Assembly: GCF_013912375.1 (NCBI RefSeq)
Contig: NZ_JACETV010000004.1
Location: 434,001-498,000 of the forward strand
Direction of reading: 5' to 3'
Source of the DNA: Emticicia sp. BO119
GTDB lineage: Bacteria; Bacteroidota; Bacteroidia; Cytophagales; Spirosomataceae
Length of the DNA: 64,000 nt
Shown: positions 36,367-45,273 of the stretch, one piece after another
Position numbering within the stretch: position 1 is the first letter of the stretch
How the letters are laid out: every line of letters begins with the position of its first letter
The notes under the pieces: model-generated
Told to the model about the DNA's origin: nothing
Seen by the model: the letters and a program-made list of their open reading frames with translations, nothing else
Database searches by the model: none
Made by a program: the position numbers and the translations under genes

Positions 36367-37896
36367 TTAATCAACATCCCAGAAAATTCTTGTTGAAAAT
36401 ACATCGACAGTTCCCTGGGCTTTCACATTAGCTGTGTTTGAGCCACCTTCTGTATTAGGATAGAAGAAACGAAGCGGACGTTTGGTTTCGCCAATAATCT
36501 GAATACTTTGAGGAGTAACCGGAAGGTTAGTTCTTCTGTATTCTGTCCATGCCTCAAAACCACTGAAGTTATTCAGGGCAATCCATTTCTGAATAGCAAT
36601 AGCAGTTAACTTATCAGGAGAAGCATTCCAGTCATAATTTACAACACCACTTCCTTTATAAACTGCTGCATTTGCTGCTCCGGCACCTAATACACGGAAC
36701 GATTGAGCTATACCTTCTTCAAAATACTCTTGTGCAGTTTTAGGTAGAGCTAAATCAGAGAATCTTTGTTTCGCTTCAGCCAATGAGAATTGAACTTCAG
36801 CTGCCGTCATGATAATATAAGGACGGTTATACTCACCTTTTACTAATAAACTTGGCCCAAGAGGTACAGTATTAGCAGGTAAATAACCAGAACTTACACC
36901 AAACGGAGTGCCTCTGTAGTTGGTAGAAACTTCTTTCAGGAGACTTGTGCCAGGTACATTACCATTTTCACCGCTATTAGCATAGGCAATTCTTTTCATA
37001 CGTAAAGTATCGCCAGATGCTTTCAGACTATTAATAAAAAACTCTGTAATACGAGGATAGTTATTCAATGCTCTTTTAGCACCATTGGCGTCATAACCCC
37101 AACGGTCATACACCGGATTCAATTTACCTGCAGTAGCTAAATAGAAGAATGAGCCACCAACACCAACTTCTTCGCCAGTGATAAACCCAGAGCCTTCACT
37201 TAAAATTTTAGCAATTTCACTTTTGATAAAAGCTTCTTTTCCGGCAACTTTTGATTGACGAATCAGTATTCTCAATTTTAAAGAGTTAGCAAATTGAGTC
37301 CATTTGGTAAGATTACCTCTGAACACAATATCTGAACCTGAAAATGCACTCGCAAACGGATTTGCTTTCATGTCAGCAATTGCCTCATCTAATAATTTAA
37401 TTAAATTATCATAGATAGTCTTCTGATCATCAAATTTAGGAGCTAAAGAAGCAGTTCCTTTTAAAGCATCTGAATAAGGCACATTACCATACATATCAAC
37501 TAAGTGCTGATAGGTCATGGCTTTCATTACTTTTGCTGGGCCTTTGAAGTATTTTTGATTATTGGCATCGGCATTCTGAATTACGTATTCATAATCAGAA
37601 AGGTTATCATAAATACCATCCCAGTAATTGAAATCACCATCCGTGAAGTTATAAGCAAATTGCGCTGTATTAATAATATACCCGTTTCCTTGTGTCCATT
37701 GACCCGACCAGTAAGAGCCGATTTCATTGTAAGCAAGCATGTTAGTCGACGTTACATTTACTGCATTTGTAAATATAAAGCTTGGCGATGCAGTTGGGAG
37801 GGAGTTTGGGTTAGTGTTGATGTCAAAGTATGATTCTTTACAGCTACTACCAACCAAAACAACCAATGCTGATATAAATAATGATTTTAATTTCAT
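36367..37896 (-). CDS. SusD-like outer-membrane lipoprotein (pair 3, SusD-like_2 group)
   Basis: A 509-aa lipoprotein (lipobox GSSC near residue 19; mature part begins CKESYFDINTNPNS). SusD-like_2 features: NTNPNSLPTASPSFIFTNAV, MKAMTYQHLVDMYGNVPYSDAL, WTQFANSLKLRILIRQSK, GFEAWTEYRRTNLP. It is encoded 22 bp after its SusC partner. It resembles the SusD of pair 2 more than that of pair 1. Ligand unknown. Confidence 0.93.
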   Translation of the reverse strand: MKLKSLFISALVVLVGSSCKESYFDINTNPNSLPTASPSFIFTNAVNVTSTNMLAYNEIGSYWSGQWTQGNGYIINTAQFAYNFTDGDFNYWDGIYDNLSDYEYVIQNADANNQKYFKGPAKVMKAMTYQHLVDMYGNVPYSDALKGTASLAPKFDDQKTIYDNLIKLLDEAIADMKANPFASAFSGSDIVFRGNLTKWTQFANSLKLRILIRQSKVAGKEAFIKSEIAKILSEGSGFITGEEVGVGGSFFYLATAGKLNPVYDRWGYDANGAKRALNNYPRITEFFINSLKASGDTLRMKRIAYANSGENGNVPGTSLLKEVSTNYRGTPFGVSSGYLPANTVPLGPSLLVKGEYNRPYIIMTAAEVQFSLAEAKQRFSDLALPKTAQEYFEEGIAQSFRVLGAGAANAAVYKGSGVVNYDWNASPDKLTAIAIQKWIALNNFSGFEAWTEYRRTNLPVTPQSIQIIGETKRPLRFFYPNTEGGSNTANVKAQGTVDVFSTRIFWDVD

Positions 37897-37918
37897 GTTT
37901 AGTCAATTGTATTGTTGA

Positions 37919-40900
37919 TTAAAATGTAAGGTTAAGGTTCACACCATACTGACGTACCGGAGGTGTTTGGCCAGTGTTATTGATACCCAAACCGTTTCCT
38001 GTTGTAAAGCTATACTCAGGGTCAGTATAGAAGTTCATTTTGTCTACGATTGTAAGCAGGTTACGACCATACAAAGCAATACTTGCACCTGAGAAAATCT
38101 TTGTTTTTGAAAGAATACTTTGCGGAACACTATATGAAAGGTTTACATCACGTAATTTGATAAACCACGCCTTGTTTACAAAGTTTTCAGAAATTAAACG
38201 ATAGTTATCAACCCATAGTGCGTATTCAGGCTCACGAACATACACAGTTGTGTTAGGTACAACTTTTCCGTCAGAGCTTAAGTAAGCTGAGTTAGGGAAG
38301 ATTTGGTTCTCTCTGTTATCTGTCCATTTACCAGAACCTGTAAAGGTCATTTGGCGTCCTAAGTCACTATACATATAGTTACCACCACGATACTCGAAAT
38401 TAAATGTAAAGGCAAAATCACCATAGCTCATTCTTGAACCTAAACCAACAATATGGCGTGGTAATGTACCACCTCTTGGTGTCAAGGCTGTCTGACGCAA
38501 CGGATACCCTGTCGTAGCATTTACTAAACGATAGCCAGAGCCATCTGGAGCATACTGATAACCATCTGTTTTCAACATCGGAAAGCGTGAACCCTTGATA
38601 ACGTTTGTATTAGCATAAGAGTAACCACTCACTAAGAACTCGTTGATACCAGGATATAACTCAAGTACTTTATTATCGTTGTATGAGTATCTCACACTTG
38701 CATCCCAGGAGAACTTGCTTCCTCTTGAAATCAAATATTTAAACTCAGCTTCATATCCCCAGTTTTTAGTTTCACCAACGTTGATCAACAAGTTAGGGAA
38801 ACCGGTTGAGTTAGGAACTTTTACTGTGATTACCTGTCCTTTTGAATTTTGCGTATAAGCCGATACGTCAATGTTTACTCTGTTATCAAACAACTGGAAC
38901 TCACCACCAACTTCAGCAGAGGTAACGGTTTCTGGTTTCAGGTTAGCATCAGGCAAAGTATTACCTACTGTTAAGCCTACTGTATTGCCATAAGGGAAGT
39001 TCGCACCATTAGGATACGTTAAGTCCAAACCATAGAACGGAATGTTGTCGTTGGCGTTTTTGTTGTAGTTTACACGCAATTTCGCATAGTTCAATATATT
39101 GCTTTTCAAAGACGGGAACGCATCTGTTGGGATGAACGACAAGGCAACACCATAGTAAGGATATGACCAGAGATTTTTCGGACGGGTCGGTTTGTAGAAC
39201 AAAGAAGTCTGGTCATAACGGAAAGTACCGTTCAGAATCAACCAGTTTTTGAAATTACTTGTTAAGTCAGCATAGTAACCAACACGGCGTTGTAAATAGT
39301 TTCCTTCACCACCACCTAACTCACCCTGGCGGTTCGAAACGTTATACACTTCCGGTACTACAATTGAGCTTGAACCTACCGTTATTTCTTTAATATAACG
39401 TTGGTATAAGCTATTCCCAAGAATTAATTTATTGGCAAACGGACCAAAGTCTTTTTCTAATAATATCTGGAACTCGTTGTTTAATACGTTTTCAGTTTTT
39501 GTATAATCAGTTACCGAACCTAAGATATCGGTAATTGCACGATAGATACCGGTACCGTCACCATCACGGAAGAATGGGTCTGCAATAAATGCTTTTGTTT
39601 TAGCGTAGTCAGAATATAAGAATTTGCCAGTACGGTTTTTCTGAGTACGTGAGTTATTCATGATACCCAAACGGTTACTGATAGTAGCCCAAGGCGTGAT
39701 TTTATAAGTAGCATTCAGGTTTCCGCTTATGTTAGCATCTTTGTAAACCTGACGGTTATTATCCGCATTGAAATATGGGTTATTATAATAATCGTTAAAG
39801 AAACCGTTCGGATTCGCAAATTTATTGGTCTGCCAGTCGCGATAATCCATTAGTGGAAGGTTGGCTGGCTGGTTAATTACGTCATTATAGAAGTCAGAAG
39901 AAGTTCTGTCATATTGTGCTTGCGTATAACTTGCAGTAAAACCAACAGATAATTTATTGAATTCTCTGGTTGAAGAAATACGTGCACCTGTTCTTTCACT
40001 TTTGTCATGCGGAACAATACCTTGAATCTTCTGATTTTCTAATGACATATAGAAACTACTGTTCTCATCGCCACCCTGGAAGTTGATCTGGTTATTCATA
40101 GAAACACCGGTATCAAATGCTTTCAGGCGCATTTTATCAACAGGAGAATATTTTACCATATTAGTAGTACCATCTTCAGCACTACGGCCCAACTGGCGCA
40201 TTGTGCCATCAAAAGGGTCACCGTATTGTTGGTTTTCATAAGCACGCCAGTTGCCTTTCATACGTACCAGTGGGTCGTTGCTATAACCCGCTGAACCAAA
40301 CGAAGGATAATAGTGAGAGCCTGAACCGTATTTTTCCTGGAATTCAGGTAAAAAACTGATTTGCTCAAAGTTTGTACTGTTTGAGTATCCTACTTTGATT
40401 TTACCTTTAGAACCTCTTTTGGTTGTAATAACCAAGGCACCGTTAATACCTGCCGAACCATACAATGTAGCGGCCTGTCCACCTTTCAGGATAGAGATAT
40501 TATCAATATCATTAGGGTTAATCATCGCTAATACAGTAGAGGTAGTCTGCATACCATCTACAACGATTAAGGCTTCGTTATTTCCTGTTAATGAACGGAA
40601 ACCACGTAATACGATTTTTACCGATGGGTCAACACTATTGTTAACGTTGTAAACTGCCAAGCCTGTTACTTTTCCTGAAAGGGCCTGAGCTAATTGAGGA
40701 GAACGACCTACTGTTACATCTTCAGTAGTTACTTTAGAATACGCATAACCAACCTCTCTAAGGTTTTTACGGATACCCTGGGCGGTTACAACCACTTCAT
40801 TTAATTGAGCAGCATCACTTTTTAATGTGATGTCAATAGTAGTAGAATTACCGACAGTTGCATTTTGAGATTCAAAACCAATAAAGCTGAATAAAAGGGA

Positions 40901-41098
40901 AGATCCTTTTTTTGCAGAGATTTTGTAAATACCATTTGCGTCTGTTTGTACACCTTGATTTGTGCCTTTTACCACGACACTCACACCAGGAAGAACTGAG
41001 CCGTCATCAGCCGTAACTTTTCCAGTTACATTGACATTTTGGGCATAAGCATAGCTACCCCATACCAGCATCATGCAGGCAAGTAGAAGTTTCCTCAT
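37919..41098 (-). CDS. SusC/RagA-family TonB-dependent transporter (pair 3)
   Basis: A 1059-aa protein: signal peptide (SYAYAQ), CarboxypepD_reg-like domain (VTGKVTADDGSVLPGVSVV), a plug with EVVVTAQGI, ALIVVDGMQTTS, DIDNISILKGGQAATLYGSAGINGALVITTKRG, and a barrel ending GVNLNLTF. Residues 1-110 and the bases just upstream of the start are close copies of those of SusC 2. No STN domain, no linked regulator. Forms a transporter with the SusD-like protein downstream. Substrate unknown. Confidence 0.95.
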   Translation of the reverse strand: MRKLLLACMMLVWGSYAYAQNVNVTGKVTADDGSVLPGVSVVVKGTNQGVQTDANGIYKISAKKGSSLLFSFIGFESQNATVGNSTTIDITLKSDAAQLNEVVVTAQGIRKNLREVGYAYSKVTTEDVTVGRSPQLAQALSGKVTGLAVYNVNNSVDPSVKIVLRGFRSLTGNNEALIVVDGMQTTSTVLAMINPNDIDNISILKGGQAATLYGSAGINGALVITTKRGSKGKIKVGYSNSTNFEQISFLPEFQEKYGSGSHYYPSFGSAGYSNDPLVRMKGNWRAYENQQYGDPFDGTMRQLGRSAEDGTTNMVKYSPVDKMRLKAFDTGVSMNNQINFQGGDENSSFYMSLENQKIQGIVPHDKSERTGARISSTREFNKLSVGFTASYTQAQYDRTSSDFYNDVINQPANLPLMDYRDWQTNKFANPNGFFNDYYNNPYFNADNNRQVYKDANISGNLNATYKITPWATISNRLGIMNNSRTQKNRTGKFLYSDYAKTKAFIADPFFRDGDGTGIYRAITDILGSVTDYTKTENVLNNEFQILLEKDFGPFANKLILGNSLYQRYIKEITVGSSSIVVPEVYNVSNRQGELGGGEGNYLQRRVGYYADLTSNFKNWLILNGTFRYDQTSLFYKPTRPKNLWSYPYYGVALSFIPTDAFPSLKSNILNYAKLRVNYNKNANDNIPFYGLDLTYPNGANFPYGNTVGLTVGNTLPDANLKPETVTSAEVGGEFQLFDNRVNIDVSAYTQNSKGQVITVKVPNSTGFPNLLINVGETKNWGYEAEFKYLISRGSKFSWDASVRYSYNDNKVLELYPGINEFLVSGYSYANTNVIKGSRFPMLKTDGYQYAPDGSGYRLVNATTGYPLRQTALTPRGGTLPRHIVGLGSRMSYGDFAFTFNFEYRGGNYMYSDLGRQMTFTGSGKWTDNRENQIFPNSAYLSSDGKVVPNTTVYVREPEYALWVDNYRLISENFVNKAWFIKLRDVNLSYSVPQSILSKTKIFSGASIALYGRNLLTIVDKMNFYTDPEYSFTTGNGLGINNTGQTPPVRQYGVNLNLTF

Positions 41099-41348
41099 AC
41101 AGTTTGTTTAGTTTGTTTTTAAGTTTAATTTAGTTTGGATATGTGTGTTAGGCCACATATTGAAACGTTAAATTAATAACTTTTTTAATTCCAAACATAA
41201 TTTCAATCAAAAAAAAGTTTTTTTTTGATTTTTTTTACAAAGAAATATACTAATAGCCTAAGAACATAGGATTATTCTTAGAAAAATGAAGTATCGGAAA
41301 AGCTCCTGTGTTTACAAAGATTTTACAGAAATTGATTATGACAGAATA

Positions 41349-42146
41349 TTATTTGGGCATTTGGTTTCTCATAATCTTAGAAAGTATGCGTGGGAAAAAC
41401 CGTTTTAAATAAACACCTAATACTTCTTTGCGCCCGATATATACTTCTTCCTTACCCTTTGCTATGGCGTTAACAATATTTTCGGCACAATCTTCCGGCG
41501 ATATGCCAGTAGCCTGATTTTGATCCATTCTCCCATGTTTGCTACCATCGCCCGAAATGGCATTGATAGAAATGCTGGTACGTATATAGCCTGGGCATAT
41601 GATAGTGATATTGATATTTTCTTTCCATACTTCAGCCCTTAATGAATCAAAAAAACCATGTAGAGCATGTTTGGTAGCGCAGTAACCCGATCGCATAGGC
41701 GTGCCTAATTTGCCAGATACGCTACTGGTAACGGCAATGCTCCCACTTTTTTGTTTGAGCATAATGGGCAATACAGCTTTTGTGAGAGCTACTACTCCAA
41801 AGAAATTAATCTCCATAATTTTATGATAGACCTCCATATCACTTTCTAAAACCGAACTTCTCTGAGAAATACCAGCATTATTAAATAAGACATCAATAGT
41901 GCCAAAGTGCTTTACTACCTGATTTACTTTGGCCGGAAATTCCCCTTGTTTTTCTACATCAATAGGCAATACCAATATATCAGCCTCTGGCAGGTTCGTG
42001 TTTTTCTTTACTCGTAGCAATTCCTCCTCTCTTCTGGCAGAAATAACCAGTTTGGCACCTTCTTTCGCAAATTCATAAACGGTGGCTTCTCCGATACCCG
42101 ATGAAGCACCTGTAATCCAGACAACCTTATTTAAAAATCTTTTCAT
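41349..42146 (-). CDS. Short-chain dehydrogenase/reductase
   Basis: A 265-aa classical SDR: cofactor loop TGASSGIG (12-19), NNAG (89-92), the catalytic Ser in the SSVSGK segment (about 142) and Y155-K159 in SGYCATKHAL. The ATG at 42146 replaces a TTG seven codons upstream. Residues after the cofactor loop (SARR) suggest NADPH preference. The C-terminal tail (KRFFPRILSKIMRNQ) is basic and may touch the membrane. Resembles the DHRS7-like subgroup. Substrate unknown. Confidence 0.9.
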   Translation of the reverse strand: MKRFLNKVVWITGASSGIGEATVYEFAKEGAKLVISARREEELLRVKKNTNLPEADILVLPIDVEKQGEFPAKVNQVVKHFGTIDVLFNNAGISQRSSVLESDMEVYHKIMEINFFGVVALTKAVLPIMLKQKSGSIAVTSSVSGKLGTPMRSGYCATKHALHGFFDSLRAEVWKENINITIICPGYIRTSISINAISGDGSKHGRMDQNQATGISPEDCAENIVNAIAKGKEEVYIGRKEVLGVYLKRFFPRILSKIMRNQMPK

Positions 42147-42236
42147 GGGTTTGTTAATTCTTTTCAAGCGACAAAACTTCTAATCTTTAATTATTGTTTA
42201 AATAAACCGGGGTTCTAACATGATAATTCCATAGAT

Positions 42237-42269
42237 TTTGGTAAAAACCATGAATATTTCAGAACTTTG
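42237..42269 (+). promoter_or_regulatory. Candidate promoter of rlmN
   Basis: TTTG (42237-42240), 21 bases, then GAACTTTG (42262-42269), a one-base departure from TAnnTTTG. If used, transcription starts after the ATG at 42250, which supports the start at 42289. Confidence 0.45.
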
Positions 42270-42288
42270 CAAAATACTTGAAGAAAAT

Positions 42289-43338
42289 ATGGAAAAACAA
42301 GATATACGAAAGCTTTCTGTTGACCAACTGAAAACATGGCTTTCAGAAAATGGCGAACAGGGTTTTCGTGCAAAACAGATTTCAGAGTGGTTGTGGAAGA
42401 AGTCGGCGAGGAGTATTGATGAAATGACCAACCTTTCATTAAAGACAAGAGACCTGTTAAAAGAGAAATTTGAAATCAGACCCGTGTCGGTGCTGAGAAA
42501 ACAGGTATCGAACGATAAAACCATTAAGTCGGGCTTCCGTTTATTTGATGGTAACCTTGTTGAAGGGGTGTTGATTCCGGCAGATGACCGAATGACCGCC
42601 TGTGTATCATCACAGGTAGGTTGCTCGCTTACCTGTAAGTTCTGCGCAACAGGCTATATGCCCCGCAAGAGAAATTTAGATGCTGCTGAGATTTATGACC
42701 AGGTTGTATTAATCAAAGAACAGGCCGAACAGCACTATCAGGCCCCACTGACCAATATAGTATATATGGGCATGGGAGAACCCCTCCTTAATTACACTAA
42801 TACTTTAGAGTCTATAAATCGGATTACCTCGCCTGATGGTCTCGGATGGTCGCCCAAGCGTATCACAGTAAGTACGGCAGGTATAGCCAAAATGATTCAG
42901 AAATTAGGCGATGATGAAGTAAAGTTTAATCTGGCTCTATCTCTCCATGCCGCCAATGATGTGAAGCGTAATGAAATTATGCCAATCAATGAAACAAACT
43001 CATTGAAAAATCTGGCGACGGCATTGAATTACTTTTACAAAAAGACAGGTAACCGTATTACTTTTGAATACATCGTTTTCAACGATTTCAACGACTCTTT
43101 ACAAGATGCTAAGGAACTTTGGGAATTTACTAAGAAAGTACCCGCTAAGGTAAATATAATAGAATATAACCCTATTTCTGAAGCTGACTTTGTGAATACC
43201 ACAGAAGATAAGCTGGGTAAATTCGCCAGATTTCTCGAAGATAAAGGAGTGGTGGTAAATGTGCGGAGAAGTAGAGGGAAAGATATTGATGCAGCTTGTG
43301 GGCAATTGGCTATTAAAGAACCAAACGTTGCTGCTTAA
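42289..43338 (+). CDS. rlmN: Dual-specificity 23S rRNA/tRNA (adenine-C2) methyltransferase
   Basis: Radical SAM enzyme methylating A2503 of 23S rRNA and A37 of some tRNAs. The sequence has the N-terminal accessory domain (FRAKQISEWLWKKS), the 4Fe-4S motif CSLTCKFC, GMGEPLLN, the SLHA segment and the C-terminal KDIDAACGQL with the methyl-carrying Cys; its partner Cys is in ACVSSQVGC. The ATG at 42289 (349 aa, MEKQDIRKLS) is preferred to the one at 42250, which adds 13 residues not usual in the family and lies upstream of the predicted transcription start. Confidence 0.94.
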   Translation: MEKQDIRKLSVDQLKTWLSENGEQGFRAKQISEWLWKKSARSIDEMTNLSLKTRDLLKEKFEIRPVSVLRKQVSNDKTIKSGFRLFDGNLVEGVLIPADDRMTACVSSQVGCSLTCKFCATGYMPRKRNLDAAEIYDQVVLIKEQAEQHYQAPLTNIVYMGMGEPLLNYTNTLESINRITSPDGLGWSPKRITVSTAGIAKMIQKLGDDEVKFNLALSLHAANDVKRNEIMPINETNSLKNLATALNYFYKKTGNRITFEYIVFNDFNDSLQDAKELWEFTKKVPAKVNIIEYNPISEADFVNTTEDKLGKFARFLEDKGVVVNVRRSRGKDIDAACGQLAIKEPNVAA

Positions 43339-43348
43339 GATTTTTCAG

Positions 43349-43380
43349 AGAGGTGTCCAAACGGACACCTCTTCTGTTTA
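43349..43380 (+). terminator. Intrinsic terminator of rlmN
   Basis: AGAGGTGTCC and GGACACCTCT form a perfect 10-bp stem with an AAAC loop, followed by TCTGTTTA, starting about 10 bp after the stop codon. Confidence 0.8.
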
Positions 43381-43467
43381 TAGAGTAGGTATAGCTTTTT
43401 AAAAAGATGTATAGAAAAGGTAGCGGTGTGTGTGGATTAATTTTAATAGTTGCGTGGATTAATTGTT

Positions 43468-43830
43468 TTATTTGATAGTAGTACTTAGCCAGACATTCAA
43501 GGCCAGAATAAGCGTCAGATGTGCCAACACAGTCAGCACAGTAAATAATTCCTTTTTGGGTTCACGATGCAAGATATTAGTAAAAACAGCTCCGGTTAAT
43601 ATAACTGTCCAGATGGCAATGCCAGCCAGGCGGAGTTCGGGGAAAAGAATAGATACAGCTCCGATGATCTCTACTACACCTATCACCTGCATTATTTTTA
43701 TCGGATAGCCCCACGCTGAAAACTTTTTGATTTTAGCAGGTTCTGCAATCATTTTTACATAACCGTAATAAAAAGTAGGCCCTACAAAAAGCGCTACTAA
43801 AATCCATTGAAGAGTTGTTAATAGTTCCAT
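43468..43830 (-). CDS. DoxX-family membrane protein
   Basis: A 120-aa protein with four hydrophobic helices (about 5-23, 46-64, 69-85, 98-115), typical of DoxX-like proteins. Conserved-looking features are FVGPTFYYGYVKM, the Pro-rich EPAKIKKFSAWGYP loop and VIGVVEIIGAVSILFPELRLAG. Family members are linked to quinone or thiol redox chemistry, but the role here is unknown. Monocistronic, convergent with rlmN. Confidence 0.85.
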   Translation of the reverse strand: MELLTTLQWILVALFVGPTFYYGYVKMIAEPAKIKKFSAWGYPIKIMQVIGVVEIIGAVSILFPELRLAGIAIWTVILTGAVFTNILHREPKKELFTVLTVLAHLTLILALNVWLSTTIK

Positions 43831-44299
43831 AATTAAGGTCTTTTATTATTTCCATAACAAAGGTACTACCACCCATTGACAACAGTATGTCAGTAATGTT
43901 TCAGTTTTTTTTAGCCTTCCCGAATTTTATTCTGTATCTTTTTTTTAGTACATACTTTACTGTTTTTTCTGCTTTTGTATAAGCAATTTATAATTTCTTC
44001 AAAGTCTTATGCCATTATCAGTCCGGGATAAACGGGTCTGCCTCGAAACTCTTCCTGTAATCTTTAAAATAGGACAACTAAAATAAAAGACTCCATCTAT
44101 AGCCTCTATAAGGTTATTATAGCCTTTTATACACTTTTAATGAGTGAATGCTTCAATCTATCCCTGAAATCGGGTTTCTATCCCGGAAATTTTACTGGTC
44201 TGTATCTAATAAGTAGGTTAGCTGTATCAATAAAGCAGGAAGCCGAAAATGCTGTTTTAGAGTAGGCAAAAATCACGTACCCTTATAAAAAATAAAAAA
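43831..44299. other. Long gene-free region before the crystallin-like gene
   Basis: 469 bp with no credible open frame. It contains only weak inverted repeats (for example around 44108-44130, TATAAGG...CCTTTTATA, and 44160-44200, CCCTGAAATCGGG with CCCGGAAAT). No promoter of the phylum type was identified with confidence. Confidence 0.4.
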
Positions 44300-44866
44300 A
44301 TGAAAACAAAAGTAGCATTATCTTTCATGGCCTTAGTATTTGTTGGTATAACAAATCTGAAGGCTCAGATAACCGTTTATAAATCAGCCAATTTTGGAGG
44401 AGAGAGCCTGAATGTTTCAGGTAATTGGTCGGCAGTTGGCACACCCTGGAATGATAGAACGATGTCTATCAAAATACCTGCCGGGTATAAAGTAACTATT
44501 TATGAACATGTTAATGGAGGAAAACCAGCCGGTAACAGCAAAGTATTATACTCAGATTGGAAGGGAGATGCCACGTTTGGGGGTAGAATAAGTTATATCT
44601 CGGTTGAGCCAAATATGATTGGTCTCTATAAATCAACTAATTTTACAGGCGAAAAACTTGATATAGCCGGTAATTGGTCTGCTGCAAGCAATATGGCGTG
44701 GAACGATAAAATTAACTCTATCAAAGTACCCGCCGGTTATAAAATTGTTATCTACGAAAATGGCCCTAATAATGGCAAAAGCCTTGAATTAACTTCAGAC
44801 TGGGTTGCAGATTCTAACTGGAAGAATAAAATAAGCAACATCAATATATTATCTAAACCCCAATAA
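44300..44866 (+). CDS. Secreted beta/gamma-crystallin-like protein
   Basis: A 188-aa protein with a signal peptide (ITNLKAQ) and two internal repeats of about 80 residues. Each repeat contains Y-K-S-x-N-F-x-G-E, a GNWSA turn, WND(R/K)xxSI, P-A-G-Y-K and IYE, the pattern of bacterial beta/gamma-crystallin domains. The calcium motif (N/D-N/D-x-x-S/T-S) appears as NDRTMS and NDKINS, each off by one residue, so calcium binding may be weak. Such proteins are found as extracellular structural or inhibitor domains. The gene is isolated between long gene-free regions. Confidence 0.8.
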   Translation: MKTKVALSFMALVFVGITNLKAQITVYKSANFGGESLNVSGNWSAVGTPWNDRTMSIKIPAGYKVTIYEHVNGGKPAGNSKVLYSDWKGDATFGGRISYISVEPNMIGLYKSTNFTGEKLDIAGNWSAASNMAWNDKINSIKVPAGYKIVIYENGPNNGKSLELTSDWVADSNWKNKISNINILSKPQ

Positions 44867-44870
44867 CCAA

Positions 44871-44922
44871 TTCAATTCTGGTATTCTCAGGCATAAAATA
44901 GCTCGAGAATACCAGAATTGAA
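44871..44922. terminator. Long perfect inverted repeat after the crystallin-like gene
   Basis: The arms at 44871-44888 and 44905-44922 are perfectly complementary over 18 bp (TTCAATTCTGGTATTCTC on the left), with a 16-base loop. It begins 5 bp after the stop codon, so it probably ends or stabilises the transcript. There is no T-tract. Confidence 0.65.
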
Positions 44923-45273
44923 AACAGAGAAACAAAGTTATTTTGTATATTCACACTTCGTTATCTTAGGTTATCTTATGCTTGGCAGATATGATTTCTA
45001 TTAATTGATACCTTTGATCAGTTATTCTGTGTTAGGGCAGGATATTTATGGTATAAATAAGGAAATTCAGCAAATAGATAGCTTTAATATCTATAATCAA
45101 TTTATACTTGTCGTAATAAAATGACAATTTGTTTTCGTTGATAGATAGTTCAAAAGCTTATAAAATTTTTGCCTTTTTTTGATATTTTAGCGTAGCGGTC
45201 TGTTTATATGACCCCGGCAACGGCGAAAATCTGTGGAAGGTGACGTAAAGGCGTTATTATAAATCAACGGTTC
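44923..45273. other. Leader region of the kinase operon with GC-rich, possibly structured segment
   Basis: About 350 bp without a gene. Most is AT-rich, but 45190-45262 is clearly richer in G+C and has three small potential hairpins: GGTC/GACC (45197-45213), CCG-GCAA-CGG with a GNRA-type loop (45214-45223), and ACG/CGT (about 45242-45253). It ends 11 bp before the kinase ATG. It matches no riboswitch that I recognise. Confidence 0.35.

Noticed and set aside
26575-41098. Polysaccharide utilisation locus
   Set aside because: No carbohydrate-active enzyme or sensor lies with the SusC/SusD pairs; GH32 at 17.4 kb is too far and separated by unrelated operons.
42250-42288. ATG at 42250 as start of rlmN
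   Set aside because: It precedes the likely transcription start and adds residues outside the family pattern. Kept 42289, with moderate certainty.
45190-45262. Cyclic-di-GMP (GEMM) riboswitch
   Set aside because: Only a short GACGTAAAGG resemblance to one GEMM segment; the required helices and the AAGGGCAAACC element are missing.
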